A stretch of 64,000 bases of DNA. Origin: Candidatus Nanoarchaeia archaeon (GTDB lineage: Archaea; Nanobdellota; Nanobdellia; SCGC-AAA011-G17; JAFCDX01). Position numbers and translations under genes: made by a program. The notes under the pieces were generated by a model. It did no database searches and had not been told where the DNA came from. It was given only the letters and a program-made list of their open reading frames with translations. Positions within the stretch are counted from its first letter, which is position 1; the number at the start of each line of letters is the position of its first letter. Below, one piece after another: positions 50,501-60,078 of this stretch. The stretch lies in assembly GCA_028716945.1 (NCBI GenBank), contig JAQUOT010000001.1:62001-126000 (forward strand), read 5' to 3'.

Positions 50501-52006
50501 ATGGTTAAAATTGTAATGATTTCATTGTATGATCCATTATCTATTGGACATAGAATTATGCATAAAATTCTTGCTGATAAAGGAATAGATATATATGGTA
50601 TTTTTCTTAAATCTGAAAATGAATCTCATATAAAAGACGAAGAAATTAAACTTCTAGTGGATAAAATTAAAGAAATCCAACCAGAGTTAGTAGGAATTAG
50701 TTTAAGATCTAGATTTTTCAAAATTGCTGAGAAATTAACTGAAGAAATAAAAAAAGAAGTTAATACTAAAGTAATTTGGGGAGGAGTTCATCCTACATTA
50801 AAACCTTTGAATTGTTTAAAATATGCAGATATGGTTTGCATAGGTGAAGGAGAAAATGTAATAGTAGAAATTGCTGAGTTATTAAACAAAGGAAAATCTA
50901 TTAAAAAAGTTAATAGTGTCTGGATTAAAGACGGAAAAAAGATAATTAAAAATAGTTTAGGAAAATTAGAAGAAAATCTTGATAAAATTCCATTCCCTGA
51001 TTATTCTGATACAAATAAATTTTATATAGAAAATGGGAAATGTTCAACTGTAAATCCATTCCCAGATCATCAAGTAGTTTATTCAATTATGACTTCAAGA
51101 GGTTGTCCTTTCAATTGTTCATTTTGTAATTGTGGTGCTTTCAAGGAAATTTTCCATGGAAAAGGTAAATATCTCAGAAGAAGAAGCGTTAAAAATGTAA
51201 TTGATGAATTAATATTAGCAAAGAAAACCTGGCCATCTATTAAAAAAATATATTTCGTTGATGATGTTTTCTCTTCAGACTTAGAATGGGTTAAAGAATT
51301 CGGACCTTTATACAAACAACATATTAATCTTCCATTTTATTGTTATGTTCATCCTCTTTGTGTTAGTGATGAGTCTATAAGAATTTTACAAGATGCAGGA
51401 TTATTTGAAGTTAATATGGGAATACAGAGTGGTTCAGAAAGAGTTAGAAAAGAAATTTGTAATAGATTTGAATCCAATGAAAGTATTGTTAATGCAGTTA
51501 CAATTTTAAATAAATATAAAATTAGGATTATGGCTGATTTGATTTTAGGAATTCCATATGAAACTGAAGCAGATAAAAAAGAAAATCTAGATTTGTTAAT
51601 GAGATTACCTAAACCAATATATTTACTTACATATACGTTATTATATTTCCCAAATAAATTAACAGAAATGGCACTAAAAGGCGGACTTATCACTGAAAAA
51701 GATTTGGAAGAAAATAAAAATATGGAATATTTCAGATGGCATGATAAATTTTCACAACAATTTTCAAATACAGATTTATTTTGGAATAGTTTATACTATC
51801 TTGCCTCACAAGGATATTCTAAGAAATTAATTTATAAATATTATAATAATGAAGAGATAAGAAAAAATCCTGCTAAATTAGTTAGATTAACAAAACGTAT
51901 TGAAAGAAGAAAGTTTATAATGGCTTCAATCCCTAAAGCAATGGGATATATTGGTAGAGGACAATTTAAATTATTAGCTGAAAAAATAAAGACGAGGGTA
52001 TTTTAA
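50501..52006 (+). CDS. Cobalamin-binding-type radical SAM protein
   Basis: 501 residues. N-terminal B12-binding-like domain (IVMISLYDPLSIGHRIM...VGISLRSRFF...VIWGGVHPTLKP), then the radical SAM domain with CPFNCSFC (Cys202, 206, 209). Such class B enzymes methylate unreactive carbons or phosphorus, or act in lipid and natural-product pathways. Part of a tight plus-strand run with the methyltransferase before and a GT2 after. Confidence 0.85.
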   Translation: MVKIVMISLYDPLSIGHRIMHKILADKGIDIYGIFLKSENESHIKDEEIKLLVDKIKEIQPELVGISLRSRFFKIAEKLTEEIKKEVNTKVIWGGVHPTLKPLNCLKYADMVCIGEGENVIVEIAELLNKGKSIKKVNSVWIKDGKKIIKNSLGKLEENLDKIPFPDYSDTNKFYIENGKCSTVNPFPDHQVVYSIMTSRGCPFNCSFCNCGAFKEIFHGKGKYLRRRSVKNVIDELILAKKTWPSIKKIYFVDDVFSSDLEWVKEFGPLYKQHINLPFYCYVHPLCVSDESIRILQDAGLFEVNMGIQSGSERVRKEICNRFESNESIVNAVTILNKYKIRIMADLILGIPYETEADKKENLDLLMRLPKPIYLLTYTLLYFPNKLTEMALKGGLITEKDLEENKNMEYFRWHDKFSQQFSNTDLFWNSLYYLASQGYSKKLIYKYYNNEEIRKNPAKLVRLTKRIERRKFIMASIPKAMGYIGRGQFKLLAEKIKTRVF

Positions 52007-52837
52007 ATGAAAAAGAAAAATCCGTTAATATCGATTGTACTTCCAGCACATAATGAAGAAGCACATATAGAAGTTTGTCTAAATTCTTTATTAAATCAAT
52101 CTTACAAACCTATTGAAATTTTTATTGTTGATGATGGAAGCAAAGATAAGACCGCAGAAATTGTTAGAAAATTTGCTCCAAAAGTAACTCTTCTTCAACA
52201 ACCACAATCTGGACCAGGAATTGCATGGAATACTGGTTTCAAACACACAAAAGGAGAAATATTAATGTTTTGGGCATCTGATCATATTTATGGAAAAGAT
52301 TACATAAAAGATTTAGCAACACCAATAATTAAAGGAGAGGCTCTTAGAACAGTACAATCAAGAGAAGACATTGCAAATGCAGATAAGATTTGGGCAAGAG
52401 GTTGGGGAGAAAGAGAACCTAGAGACATTAATGAAACAGAAAATACAACTGCTGCTTTAACTTCAAGACAAGTATTTTTAAAAGCAGGAGGATTTGATCC
52501 TAAAAGAGGATATGCAGATGACCAATCAATATATGATAAAACAAAAATAAAAACTAAGATAGTTCATACAACAATATCTCATTTTAATCCAGAATCTTTA
52601 AAAGAATCTTTTGCTCAGGCTGCTTGGATTGGAGCTTCTTTCAAAAGACCATATTTAACTTTGTTATCTTTACCATTATTTCCATTTTATGTAGTTGGAA
52701 AATCAGTAAGACATTTTATAAAAGATCCTTATATTCCATTTATAGTATTCTTGCCTATTTTTTATACTGTAAAATATTTTGGACATTACTTTGGAATTTT
52801 AAGAAAAATAGTTTTAAAGAAAAATACTAGAATCTAA
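52007..52837 (+). CDS. Glycosyltransferase family 2
   Basis: 276 residues. SIVLPAHNEEAHIEVCLNSLL, VDDGSKDKT and GPGIAWNTGFKHTKGEILMFWASDH form the GT-A nucleotide-sugar fold; then a C-terminal region with one or two membrane helices (LLSLPLFPFYVVGKSV, YIPFIVFLPIFYTVKYF). Probably adds sugar on a membrane lipid carrier. It follows the radical SAM gene without a gap and ends tail-to-tail with the next radical SAM gene. Confidence 0.83.
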   Translation: MKKKNPLISIVLPAHNEEAHIEVCLNSLLNQSYKPIEIFIVDDGSKDKTAEIVRKFAPKVTLLQQPQSGPGIAWNTGFKHTKGEILMFWASDHIYGKDYIKDLATPIIKGEALRTVQSREDIANADKIWARGWGEREPRDINETENTTAALTSRQVFLKAGGFDPKRGYADDQSIYDKTKIKTKIVHTTISHFNPESLKESFAQAAWIGASFKRPYLTLLSLPLFPFYVVGKSVRHFIKDPYIPFIVFLPIFYTVKYFGHYFGILRKIVLKKNTRI

Positions 52838-54418
52838 TTATTTAAAAAACTCTTCTCTTAAAGATTGTAACATTTTATCATCTCTTTCAGCTTTTTTAAT
52901 ATCATCCCATCTTTCTTTTGGTAATTTCACATACAAATTAAAAACTCTTCTTATACCTTCAAGTTCTTCAGCAGTTAAAGCTCCGTTATTAAAAGCTCCA
53001 TAAATCCTATTGTCTTCTGCCCTCTCTCCTGCAGGAATTAAATTTTTTTCAATACACACTCTTCTTAACTCTGTTCCAGAATATGGTCTAAATGCATTAA
53101 CAATTGTATTATTAGGATGAATTTTTCTGTTTAATTCAATTGTTTTCATTATATCTTCTCTTGTTTCTCCAGGAAAACCAATAATATTATTAGCAGAGAC
53201 CCTTATTTTTGTTTTTTCAAATTCTTTGAAAGCATTAATAATTTGTTCATCAGACATAAAACGTTTTAATAGATTTTTTCTTAGTTCAATACTTCCACTT
53301 TCAACACCCATTGCTACTCCTTCACATCCAGCAGATTCTAAAGCTTCTGCATATCCAGGTTTTACTGTTTCTACTCTTGCTTCTATGAAGAAAGGTAAAT
53401 ATATTCTTTTTTTGTATTGATCTATAAATTCTTTGAATCTATCAGGAGTCATTGATAAGAAACTTTCATCTGTGAAATAAACATAATCTAATCCATGATT
53501 TTTTATTAAATCTTCAACTTCAGAAATAAAAGAAGGTATAGGTTTGTATCTTCTATATGGATATTCTTTTTTTAATTGTTCTTCACTTATACCTGTATGT
53601 TCACTATATTTTTTTATAGATTCTTTATGTTGATATTGGAATACTGGAATGCAACAGAAAGTGCATGAAAAAGGACATCCTCTGCTTAATTCAAAAGCAA
53701 CAGTTCTTACAGCTTTTCCACCCATTCTTTTCCAGAATCTTCTATCATCAAAAATAGAATAATCTGGTGCTAAAAGAGTTTCAAGATTTGTTGGAGGTCT
53801 TCTTAGTCCAGTATTTTCTCCGTAGATAGTATTTCCTGTTGGTAAATCTTCTAAATTTATAACTTCTCCAGATCTGTAAATTTTTCCATCTTTTTTTACA
53901 ATAAGATTTAATATTTTAGTAATATCATATCCTTTTTCTAAAGCAGTTGCTAATTCTGGAAGCATTTCTTCGCATTCCCCTTCACCAATCATATCAATTG
54001 AAGGTTCTTTGAAAACAACTCTTGGAGCAAAAGTAGGATATACTCCCCCAAATATTTTAGGAACAGGTATATCTTGTATTCCTTTTACAAGTTCTAAACC
54101 TTGATCATAGGACATTTCTAAAGAAGAAAAACCAACTAAATCAGGATGATAATCTAAAACTGCTTTTCTAAAATCAGATTTAAGTTCATCCATTGTAACT
54201 GTTTTTCTTTTAACTCCATACTTTTCAAGATCAACAGGAGTAACTTGTCCTAAACTTTCTCTAAAAGAATCTCCAACAGCTTTTCCAGTATCAAAAAAAG
54301 TAGTATCATAAAGTTTTACTTGATGCCCAGCTTTCTTAAGATGTGCAGATAGTAAGGGTATACCAATACCTACTAAACCATCCATTCTATCATTCGGATA
54401 AACTAACATTACTTTCAT
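52838..54418 (-). CDS. Cobalamin-binding-type radical SAM protein
   Basis: 526 residues. B12-binding-like N-terminal domain (VMLVYPNDRMDGLVGIGIPLLSAHL, FGGVYPTFAPRVV) and radical SAM motif CPFSCTFC near residue 250. The C-terminal part (TEMNRKIHPNNTIVNAFRPYSGTEL) is typical of this group. Has its own TATA region before ATG 54418. It stands beside the phosphonate genes on the same strand, with a 45-nt gap. Confidence 0.84.
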   Translation of the reverse strand: MKVMLVYPNDRMDGLVGIGIPLLSAHLKKAGHQVKLYDTTFFDTGKAVGDSFRESLGQVTPVDLEKYGVKRKTVTMDELKSDFRKAVLDYHPDLVGFSSLEMSYDQGLELVKGIQDIPVPKIFGGVYPTFAPRVVFKEPSIDMIGEGECEEMLPELATALEKGYDITKILNLIVKKDGKIYRSGEVINLEDLPTGNTIYGENTGLRRPPTNLETLLAPDYSIFDDRRFWKRMGGKAVRTVAFELSRGCPFSCTFCCIPVFQYQHKESIKKYSEHTGISEEQLKKEYPYRRYKPIPSFISEVEDLIKNHGLDYVYFTDESFLSMTPDRFKEFIDQYKKRIYLPFFIEARVETVKPGYAEALESAGCEGVAMGVESGSIELRKNLLKRFMSDEQIINAFKEFEKTKIRVSANNIIGFPGETREDIMKTIELNRKIHPNNTIVNAFRPYSGTELRRVCIEKNLIPAGERAEDNRIYGAFNNGALTAEELEGIRRVFNLYVKLPKERWDDIKKAERDDKMLQSLREEFFK

Positions 54419-54463
54419 TTTGTATTATATTTTGTATTAGGAAAAATATTTAAATGCTCTGCC

Positions 54464-55594
54464 TCATTCTAGAGTATTTAAAAGTTTTCTTAAATTTTCT
54501 TCTGTTAATCGTCTAGGATTATTTTTTACTCTTTCTGTATTAAAACCTTCTTTTATTATAATATCTTTATCAAAAACTTTTAATTCTGACAATTTTGTTT
54601 CAAGTCCTGCTTCCTCCATCAAGCTATTAATTTTAGATCTAGCAGATTCTACATCTTTTGAATCTAATAATTTAACAATTTCATTTATTGTTTTTTTAAC
54701 ATAATCAACTCCTCTTTTATCTAAACAATCTTCTTTAGTTACATTTGAATTATAAACTAACATTTCTCCCAGAGTTAGACTTACAGCATGTCCATGAGGT
54801 ATATTAAAACGAGAAGTCAAAGGATAAGATATTGCATGTGAAGCAGTAGTTTTTGTGATGTTAATTGCTTTTCCTGCTAAATGTGCTGCTTTTGCCATTG
54901 CTAATTTTGGATTTCTACGTATATTATTCATAGAATCAGAAAAATTATTTATTATAAGAGAAATTGCTTCTTTAGAATATTTTTTAGATTCTTCTGTAGA
55001 ATTAATATTCCAATAAGATTCAATAGCTTGACCTAAGGCATCCATTCCACAAGAAGCTGCTTCTCTTGGAGATAAAGTTAAAGCTAAATTTGGATCAACA
55101 ATACTATATCTTGGTAATATACTTTCATGAGCAAGAGAATATTTTATTCCATCTATGTAAATAACTGCAAAATGAGTTGATTCACTTCCACTTCCAGCAG
55201 TAGTAGGTATTGCTACAAGTTTTTTAGGTTTGAATATAATTTCATTTTCATTTTTTAAATATTGAACTGGATTTCCTGGTTGAGCTGCTAAAATATTAAT
55301 TAATTTTGCCATATCAATAGCACTTCCTCCTCCAACAGCCACAACTAAATCATAATTATCTTCTTTGAATAATTTTAAACCTTTTTCAAGATCTGATAAT
55401 TTTGGACTTGGAGAGAAATCAGAAAATCTTGTAGTTGAACAATAAGGATTTAAGATTTCTAATTTAGCTTCAGCTCCAGAAACCCTATAAGAATTTTTTC
55501 CTGTAACTAAAAATATTTTTTTAGGTTTCTCAAAAGATAAAATCTCTCTAAATTTATCTATACATCCAAATCCAATATATTCTGTTTGATTCAT
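54464..55594 (-). CDS. Iron-containing alcohol dehydrogenase, probable phosphonoacetaldehyde reductase
   Basis: 376 residues, type III Fe-dependent ADH. NAD-binding GGGSAIDMAKL, substrate segment PTTAGSGSEST, metal ligands in GMDALGQAIES and HAISYPLTSRFNIPHGHAVSL. In phosphonate loci this family reduces phosphonoacetaldehyde to 2-hydroxyethylphosphonate. It starts 0-1 nt after the phosphonopyruvate decarboxylase stop, so the assignment is mostly from context. Confidence 0.85.
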   Translation of the reverse strand: MNQTEYIGFGCIDKFREILSFEKPKKIFLVTGKNSYRVSGAEAKLEILNPYCSTTRFSDFSPSPKLSDLEKGLKLFKEDNYDLVVAVGGGSAIDMAKLINILAAQPGNPVQYLKNENEIIFKPKKLVAIPTTAGSGSESTHFAVIYIDGIKYSLAHESILPRYSIVDPNLALTLSPREAASCGMDALGQAIESYWNINSTEESKKYSKEAISLIINNFSDSMNNIRRNPKLAMAKAAHLAGKAINITKTTASHAISYPLTSRFNIPHGHAVSLTLGEMLVYNSNVTKEDCLDKRGVDYVKKTINEIVKLLDSKDVESARSKINSLMEEAGLETKLSELKVFDKDIIIKEGFNTERVKNNPRRLTEENLRKLLNTLE

Positions 55595-56722
55595 TTAAGC
55601 TTTATTTAAGAATTCCATAAAAGCTTTCTTATTATCTACTGGAGCTATTGTAGGTCTTCCTAAATTTTTCCTCGCTCCTCTTTTTGTTTTTACGATGAGC
55701 ATGTAAGGTCCTTCTAAATCTGTTAAATTTTTTACAGTTTTAATCAAATCTTCTTTTGTTTCTACTACTTTTGCAGATTTATATCCACAAGCTAAAGCCA
55801 TTTTTTCAAAATTGAGAGTTGAAGACGTTGTGGGTTGTCCGCCGGTTGAATCATATGAATTATTATCAAAAATTATATGGTAAAGATTTTTTGGTGAATA
55901 ATATCCGATAGTAGATAGATTTCCAGCACTCATAATTGCTGCTCCATCTCCATCAAAAATTAATATTTTTTTATTTGGTTTTTGAAGTGCAATTTCTGCT
56001 GCAAAAGAAGAAGCTAATCCCATAGAACCAACCATTAAAAAGTCTTTATTATGGCCTTGTTTTAATTCTTCTCTGTATTCAAACAATTCTCTTGAAGCTT
56101 TTCCTGTTGTAGAAACGATTACTTCGCTTCCATTTAAATTATCAATTATAGATTTAATTGCCTCTTCTCTTAATAATTCATAATTTGTTTTTATAGGATT
56201 TTTAGATTTATATTCTTCAAAGGTTCCTTCTTTTACTATTAAAGCAACAGGAGCACTTCTTTTTTCTGCAATTTGTTTCATTTCTTTTATAATTTGTTTA
56301 GCATCTTGTAAATTATCTGGAAGAATTTTATAAGGAATTTCTAAAACATCAAGTAAAGGTAAAGTTATTCTACCCATTTTTTTATGTTGAGGTTCATCGT
56401 GTTTATTTGGTTCTCCTCTCCATCCAATCATTAAAAGCAGAGGTAAATTATATATTTCTGGATCTGCTAGAGAAGTTATTGGATTTACTACATTGCCTAA
56501 ACCAGAATTTTGCATATAAACAACACCAATTTTTCCAGTTGAAGCATGATAACCTGCAGCCCAACCTATTGCTTCTCTTTCAATTGAAACAATTCTATTT
56601 GTAAGACCTTCTTTGTCTGATAAAAATTCCATCCAATCTTTAAATGTTGAATCAGGAACTCCTGTAAAGAAAGTTAATCCATTATCTTCAAAAATATTAT
56701 ATAGATTGTTACAATTAAGCAT
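55595..56722 (-). CDS. ppd: Phosphonopyruvate decarboxylase
   Basis: 375 residues, ThDP-dependent. N-terminal FFTGVPDSTFKDW and SIEREAIGWAAGYHASTG (catalytic Glu), VYMQNSGLGNVVNPITSL, C-terminal FDGDGAAIMSAGNLSTIGYY...FDNNSYDSTGGQPT (ThDP motif GDG...NN). This match is close to known Ppd proteins. It decarboxylates phosphonopyruvate to phosphonoacetaldehyde, making phosphonate formation irreversible. Immediately follows the PEP mutase fusion gene. Confidence 0.93.
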   Translation of the reverse strand: MLNCNNLYNIFEDNGLTFFTGVPDSTFKDWMEFLSDKEGLTNRIVSIEREAIGWAAGYHASTGKIGVVYMQNSGLGNVVNPITSLADPEIYNLPLLLMIGWRGEPNKHDEPQHKKMGRITLPLLDVLEIPYKILPDNLQDAKQIIKEMKQIAEKRSAPVALIVKEGTFEEYKSKNPIKTNYELLREEAIKSIIDNLNGSEVIVSTTGKASRELFEYREELKQGHNKDFLMVGSMGLASSFAAEIALQKPNKKILIFDGDGAAIMSAGNLSTIGYYSPKNLYHIIFDNNSYDSTGGQPTTSSTLNFEKMALACGYKSAKVVETKEDLIKTVKNLTDLEGPYMLIVKTKRGARKNLGRPTIAPVDNKKAFMEFLNKA

Positions 56723-58066
56723 TTAATTTCCTCCAGGAATTAAATTTAAAATTTCCTTGATAGATACACAGTTTTCTTCTGCTTCTTTACCTCTATCACA
56801 AGCTAAAATTAATTCTGCTGTTTTTTTCATAGTAAGATAAGAACTTCTTAACAAATGATTTGCATATATAACAACATTAACTCCCATAGTTTCTAGTTGT
56901 TTTTCAGTAACTTGGCTGTAAGTTGTTGGAACTACGACTAAAGGTTTTTTATTTTCAAATTTAGAATAATGTTCACAAAATTCTAAGATTTCATTTGGTT
57001 CTTTTTCTTTGCTGTGAATCATTATTGCATCTGCGCCTGCTTCAATGTATGCTTTTGCCCTTTTCAGTGCATCTTCCATTCCTTGTTTTAATATTAAACT
57101 CTCAATTCTTGCTATGATCATAAATTCATTTGTAACTTGAGCATTTTTACCTGCAGCAATTTTCTTTGAAAAGTTTTCTATAGTATCTTGTGTTTGTTCT
57201 ACTTCTGTTCCAAATAAAGAATTTTTCTTCAATCCAATTTTATCTTCAATTATAATTGCAGAGATTCCTAATCTTTCAAGAGTTTTTACAGTATAAGGAA
57301 AATGTTCTATAAGTCCACCAGTATCTCCATCTACAATCATTGGTTTAGTGGTTATATCTAAGATTTGATGTATTGTATTTAATCTTGAAGTTAAATCAAC
57401 AAATTCTATGTCTGGTTTTCCTTTTGCGGTTGAATCTGTTAAGCTGCTTATCCATACTCCATCAAATTCTTTTGGTATTTCATCTTTCAAGATTTTAGTA
57501 TTTTCTACAATTAAACCAGTTAAACCATTGTGTGCTTCTAAAAATCTACTCAAAGGTTTTGCATGTAAAAGTCTTTTTAGTTTTCCCATTCTCATTTCAG
57601 GAGTAACTCCTAATTTTTTTACATTATTATTAAGTTGTGTTGAAGAAATTCCTTTTGTGTAAGGAACATCTATAACAGAACCTCCCCATTCTTTTAAAGT
57701 TTGAATTACTCTTTCTCTTACTTCTCTTTGAAAACCTGTTTTCCAATCATCACCATGAATAACATAATCAGGTTTGTATAATTTTAAATTAGGAACATAA
57801 TCCAAAGTATCTTGTGGAACTACTTTCTTTATTCCCTTAAGATTTTCTACAATTACTTTTCTTTGTTCATAAGTTAGATAAGGAAGTCTTTTGTAACTAG
57901 CTATAGCTTTATCTGTTAAAACCCCAACAATTACATCTCCATATTTTTGTGCTTCATTCAAAATGTTCAAATGGCCTGGATGCAGTAAATCTGCACAAAG
58001 TCCCATATAAACTGTTTTGGGTTTTTCAGTATTTTCCTGGTTCAAATTGTTTGACTCTTGTATCAT
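56723..58066 (-). CDS. pepM: Bifunctional cytidylyltransferase-phosphoenolpyruvate phosphomutase
   Basis: 447 residues from ATG 58066, which is preceded by AAGGAG; an earlier in-frame ATG at 58096 would overlap the radical SAM gene more. Domain 1 (about 18-150): nucleotidyltransferase with HPGH, RT-like [12 protein letters not shown] and [10 protein letters not shown]. Domain 2 (about 165-447): PEP mutase with [13 protein letters not shown], the mutase signature, and DGDTGG. The same domain order occurs in Streptomyces Fom1. Mutase makes phosphonopyruvate from PEP; the other domain would cytidylylate a later product such as 2-hydroxyethylphosphonate. Confidence 0.92.
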   Translation of the reverse strand: MIQESNNLNQENTEKPKTVYMGLCADLLHPGHLNILNEAQKYGDVIVGVLTDKAIASYKRLPYLTYEQRKVIVENLKGIKKVVPQDTLDYVPNLKLYKPDYVIHGDDWKTGFQREVRERVIQTLKEWGGSVIDVPYTKGISSTQLNNNVKKLGVTPEMRMGKLKRLLHAKPLSRFLEAHNGLTGLIVENTKILKDEIPKEFDGVWISSLTDSTAKGKPDIEFVDLTSRLNTIHQILDITTKPMIVDGDTGGLIEHFPYTVKTLERLGISAIIIEDKIGLKKNSLFGTEVEQTQDTIENFSKKIAAGKNAQVTNEFMIIARIESLILKQGMEDALKRAKAYIEAGADAIMIHSKEKEPNEILEFCEHYSKFENKKPLVVVPTTYSQVTEKQLETMGVNVVIYANHLLRSSYLTMKKTAELILACDRGKEAEENCVSIKEILNLIPGGN

Positions 58067-59426
58067 TTTGATTATACTCCTTGTTAAATCTTGCAACTAA
58101 TTCCTGAACTTGTTCTGCTCTAAATTCAGGGGTGTTAATATGACTTAATTTAAAACTGGTTGTTGCATATTTTACATTTCCTTTCATATATCCATTTTTT
58201 TGACATATATCTAATAATTCTGAACCAACCAAAGGATTTGCAGCGAAAAATGAAGCACTATCAAATCCACAACCTTTAACAAAATCATAAGTTTCTTGCA
58301 TTTGTTCTAAAGTTTCTCCTGGTAATCCACAAACACAAAAAGCATGAACTTTAATTTCAAGATCTTGAGCTTTTTTTAATAAAGGTTTAACTTTTTGTAA
58401 ATTCAATGGTTTTTTTACAATATTATCTAAAACATATTGATTTCCACTTTCTACAGCAAAAGTTAACTGATAACATCCAGAAGCTTTCATTTTTTCAAGT
58501 AAATTTTCATCCAGAGCCCAAATAGCAATTCCTTGAGGAGCACACCATTTTAATCCATAATCTTTCATTCCATCAAATATTTTTGCTGCTCTCTTTCTAT
58601 TCAAAGTAATATTATCGTCTGTAATTTGAATTTCATCAATATTATAATTTTCTTTTAATCCTCTTATTTCTTCAATAACATTTTCTGCAGATCTTCCTCT
58701 GTAATGATTTCCCCAGAAGTTTGTTGTTGTACAAAAAATACATCTAGCAGTACATCCCCTAGAAGTTACTAACTGAGCTACTCTTTTACCTTGTGGATAT
58801 GGATTTTGAGGCATATTTATTTTAAAGTATTGTTCCATATCTAATAAGTGCCAAGCTGGTAAAGGTAAAGAATCTAAATCTTTTACATATTGTAAATTTC
58901 TATTAACAATTATCTCATCGCTTCCTTTAAATGCTAATCCTCCAATGTTTGAAACATTTCCACCATTATTCAATTCTTTCATAAGTTGTAAAGTAGGTAA
59001 TTCTCCTTCTCCTAAGATTACAAAATCAAGAGAATCTAATTTTAACATATCTTCTAATGCATAAGTTGGATGAGAACCGCCTGTTAAAGTTATTATTTCT
59101 TCATCAACGTCTTTAACTAATTTTAAAGTATGTGCTGCATTTTCAGCTTGTGTAGAAAAGATACAAGAAACACCTGCAACATCAGGTTTAAATTCATTAA
59201 TTCTTTTTTTAACTTCTTCATCATCTAAACCATATGTAACAAAGTCTCCATTTTCTTTAACATTATGATAACCTTCATTAGCAATATCCATAATTTTTAC
59301 TTGATGTCCTTCTCTTTCTAAAAATCCTGCTAAATATCCCAAACCAATTGGAGTAATACATCTTCTAACATCTTTTTTAAATAGAGTATATCTAGGAGTC
59401 ATCAACATTATTTTTTTCTTATCCAT
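58026..59426 (-). CDS. Cobalamin-binding-type radical SAM protein in the phosphonate operon
   Basis: 466 residues. B12-binding-like N-terminus ([14 protein letters not shown]...[45 protein letters not shown]) and radical SAM motif CTARCIFC near 222-229. Located directly before the PEP mutase gene with a 41-nt overlap of the coding frames. In fosfomycin synthesis the B12 radical SAM protein Fom3 methylates cytidylylated 2-hydroxyethylphosphonate; here a similar step is possible, but methylation of lipid or glycan is equally open. Confidence 0.84.
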   Translation of the reverse strand: MDKKKIMLMTPRYTLFKKDVRRCITPIGLGYLAGFLEREGHQVKIMDIANEGYHNVKENGDFVTYGLDDEEVKKRINEFKPDVAGVSCIFSTQAENAAHTLKLVKDVDEEIITLTGGSHPTYALEDMLKLDSLDFVILGEGELPTLQLMKELNNGGNVSNIGGLAFKGSDEIIVNRNLQYVKDLDSLPLPAWHLLDMEQYFKINMPQNPYPQGKRVAQLVTSRGCTARCIFCTTTNFWGNHYRGRSAENVIEEIRGLKENYNIDEIQITDDNITLNRKRAAKIFDGMKDYGLKWCAPQGIAIWALDENLLEKMKASGCYQLTFAVESGNQYVLDNIVKKPLNLQKVKPLLKKAQDLEIKVHAFCVCGLPGETLEQMQETYDFVKGCGFDSASFFAANPLVGSELLDICQKNGYMKGNVKYATTSFKLSHINTPEFRAEQVQELVARFNKEYNQNDTRVKQFEPGKY

Positions 59427-59973
59427 AATTCTTCACCTTTCCATCTTTATGAATTTTAAAAATCTTTGAAATAATCTTTTCTTTGGATAATTTGCTGTAA
59501 AAAGGTAATTGTACAACTTCTCCACCAATCTTTTTAATAAAAGCACTTCCAGGAACTTTTTTCCATTTTGGAGCAGATATAAGAATTATTTTTGGTTTTC
59601 CATATTGTCCATAAATCTTTTTTAAATTTTCAGTAGGATCAATTTCTTGTTGGGTTATTACTACATCAACACATCTTAACCCAGAAATAATAGCAACTCT
59701 TTCTTTCAAATCTGCAATAGGTTCCTCTTTGTAAGATTTTATTGCTTCATCAGTTAATACACCACAAATATGGAAATCTCCTAACAAATTAGCACTTTCT
59801 AAAGCCCTGAGATGTCCATAATGAAACATATCGGCAGTTATTGGAGAATAAACTATCTTTCTTATTTTTTCTTTTTCTACGTTAACAACATCTCCAACCT
59901 TTATTCCTGAGTTTTTAGGAATAGTAATACATAATTGTCCGTTGGATTTATTCTCCCAGACTTGCTTTTTCAT
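59419..59973 (-). CDS. AbrB-like swapped-hairpin domain fused to nucleotidyltransferase
   Basis: 184 residues. Residues 1-37 (MKKQVWENKSNGQLCITIPK...IKVGDVVNVEK) look like an AbrB/SpoVT beta-hairpin domain. From 38 a cytidylyltransferase-type Rossmann domain begins, YSPITADMFHYGHLRAL (HxGH kept), VLTDEAIKSYKEEPIADLKERVAII. The C-terminal signature GISST of active CTP enzymes is replaced by SKLSKEK. A second enzyme of this type next to a CDP-alcohol transferase gene fits activation of an alcohol head group, but catalysis is uncertain. It overlaps the radical SAM gene by 8 nt and starts the phosphonate operon. Confidence 0.78.
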   Translation of the reverse strand: MKKQVWENKSNGQLCITIPKNSGIKVGDVVNVEKEKIRKIVYSPITADMFHYGHLRALESANLLGDFHICGVLTDEAIKSYKEEPIADLKERVAIISGLRCVDVVITQQEIDPTENLKKIYGQYGKPKIILISAPKWKKVPGSAFIKKIGGEVVQLPFYSKLSKEKIISKIFKIHKDGKVKNYG

Positions 59974-60040
59974 GCCTACTAGTAATACCAGTAGTATTTA
60001 AAGTTTATTGTACTTAAATATAGTAATCGTTTTCATAACA

Positions 60041-60049
60041 TTTATAAAT
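60041..60049 (+). promoter_or_regulatory. TATA box of the CDP-alcohol transferase gene
   Basis: TTTATAAAT about 34 bases before ATG 60079, with AGGGG (60069-60073) near the start. It divides the divergent phosphonate and transferase transcripts. Confidence 0.45.
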
Positions 60050-60078
60050 TGTTTAAATTCAATTATTTAGGGGTTTTA

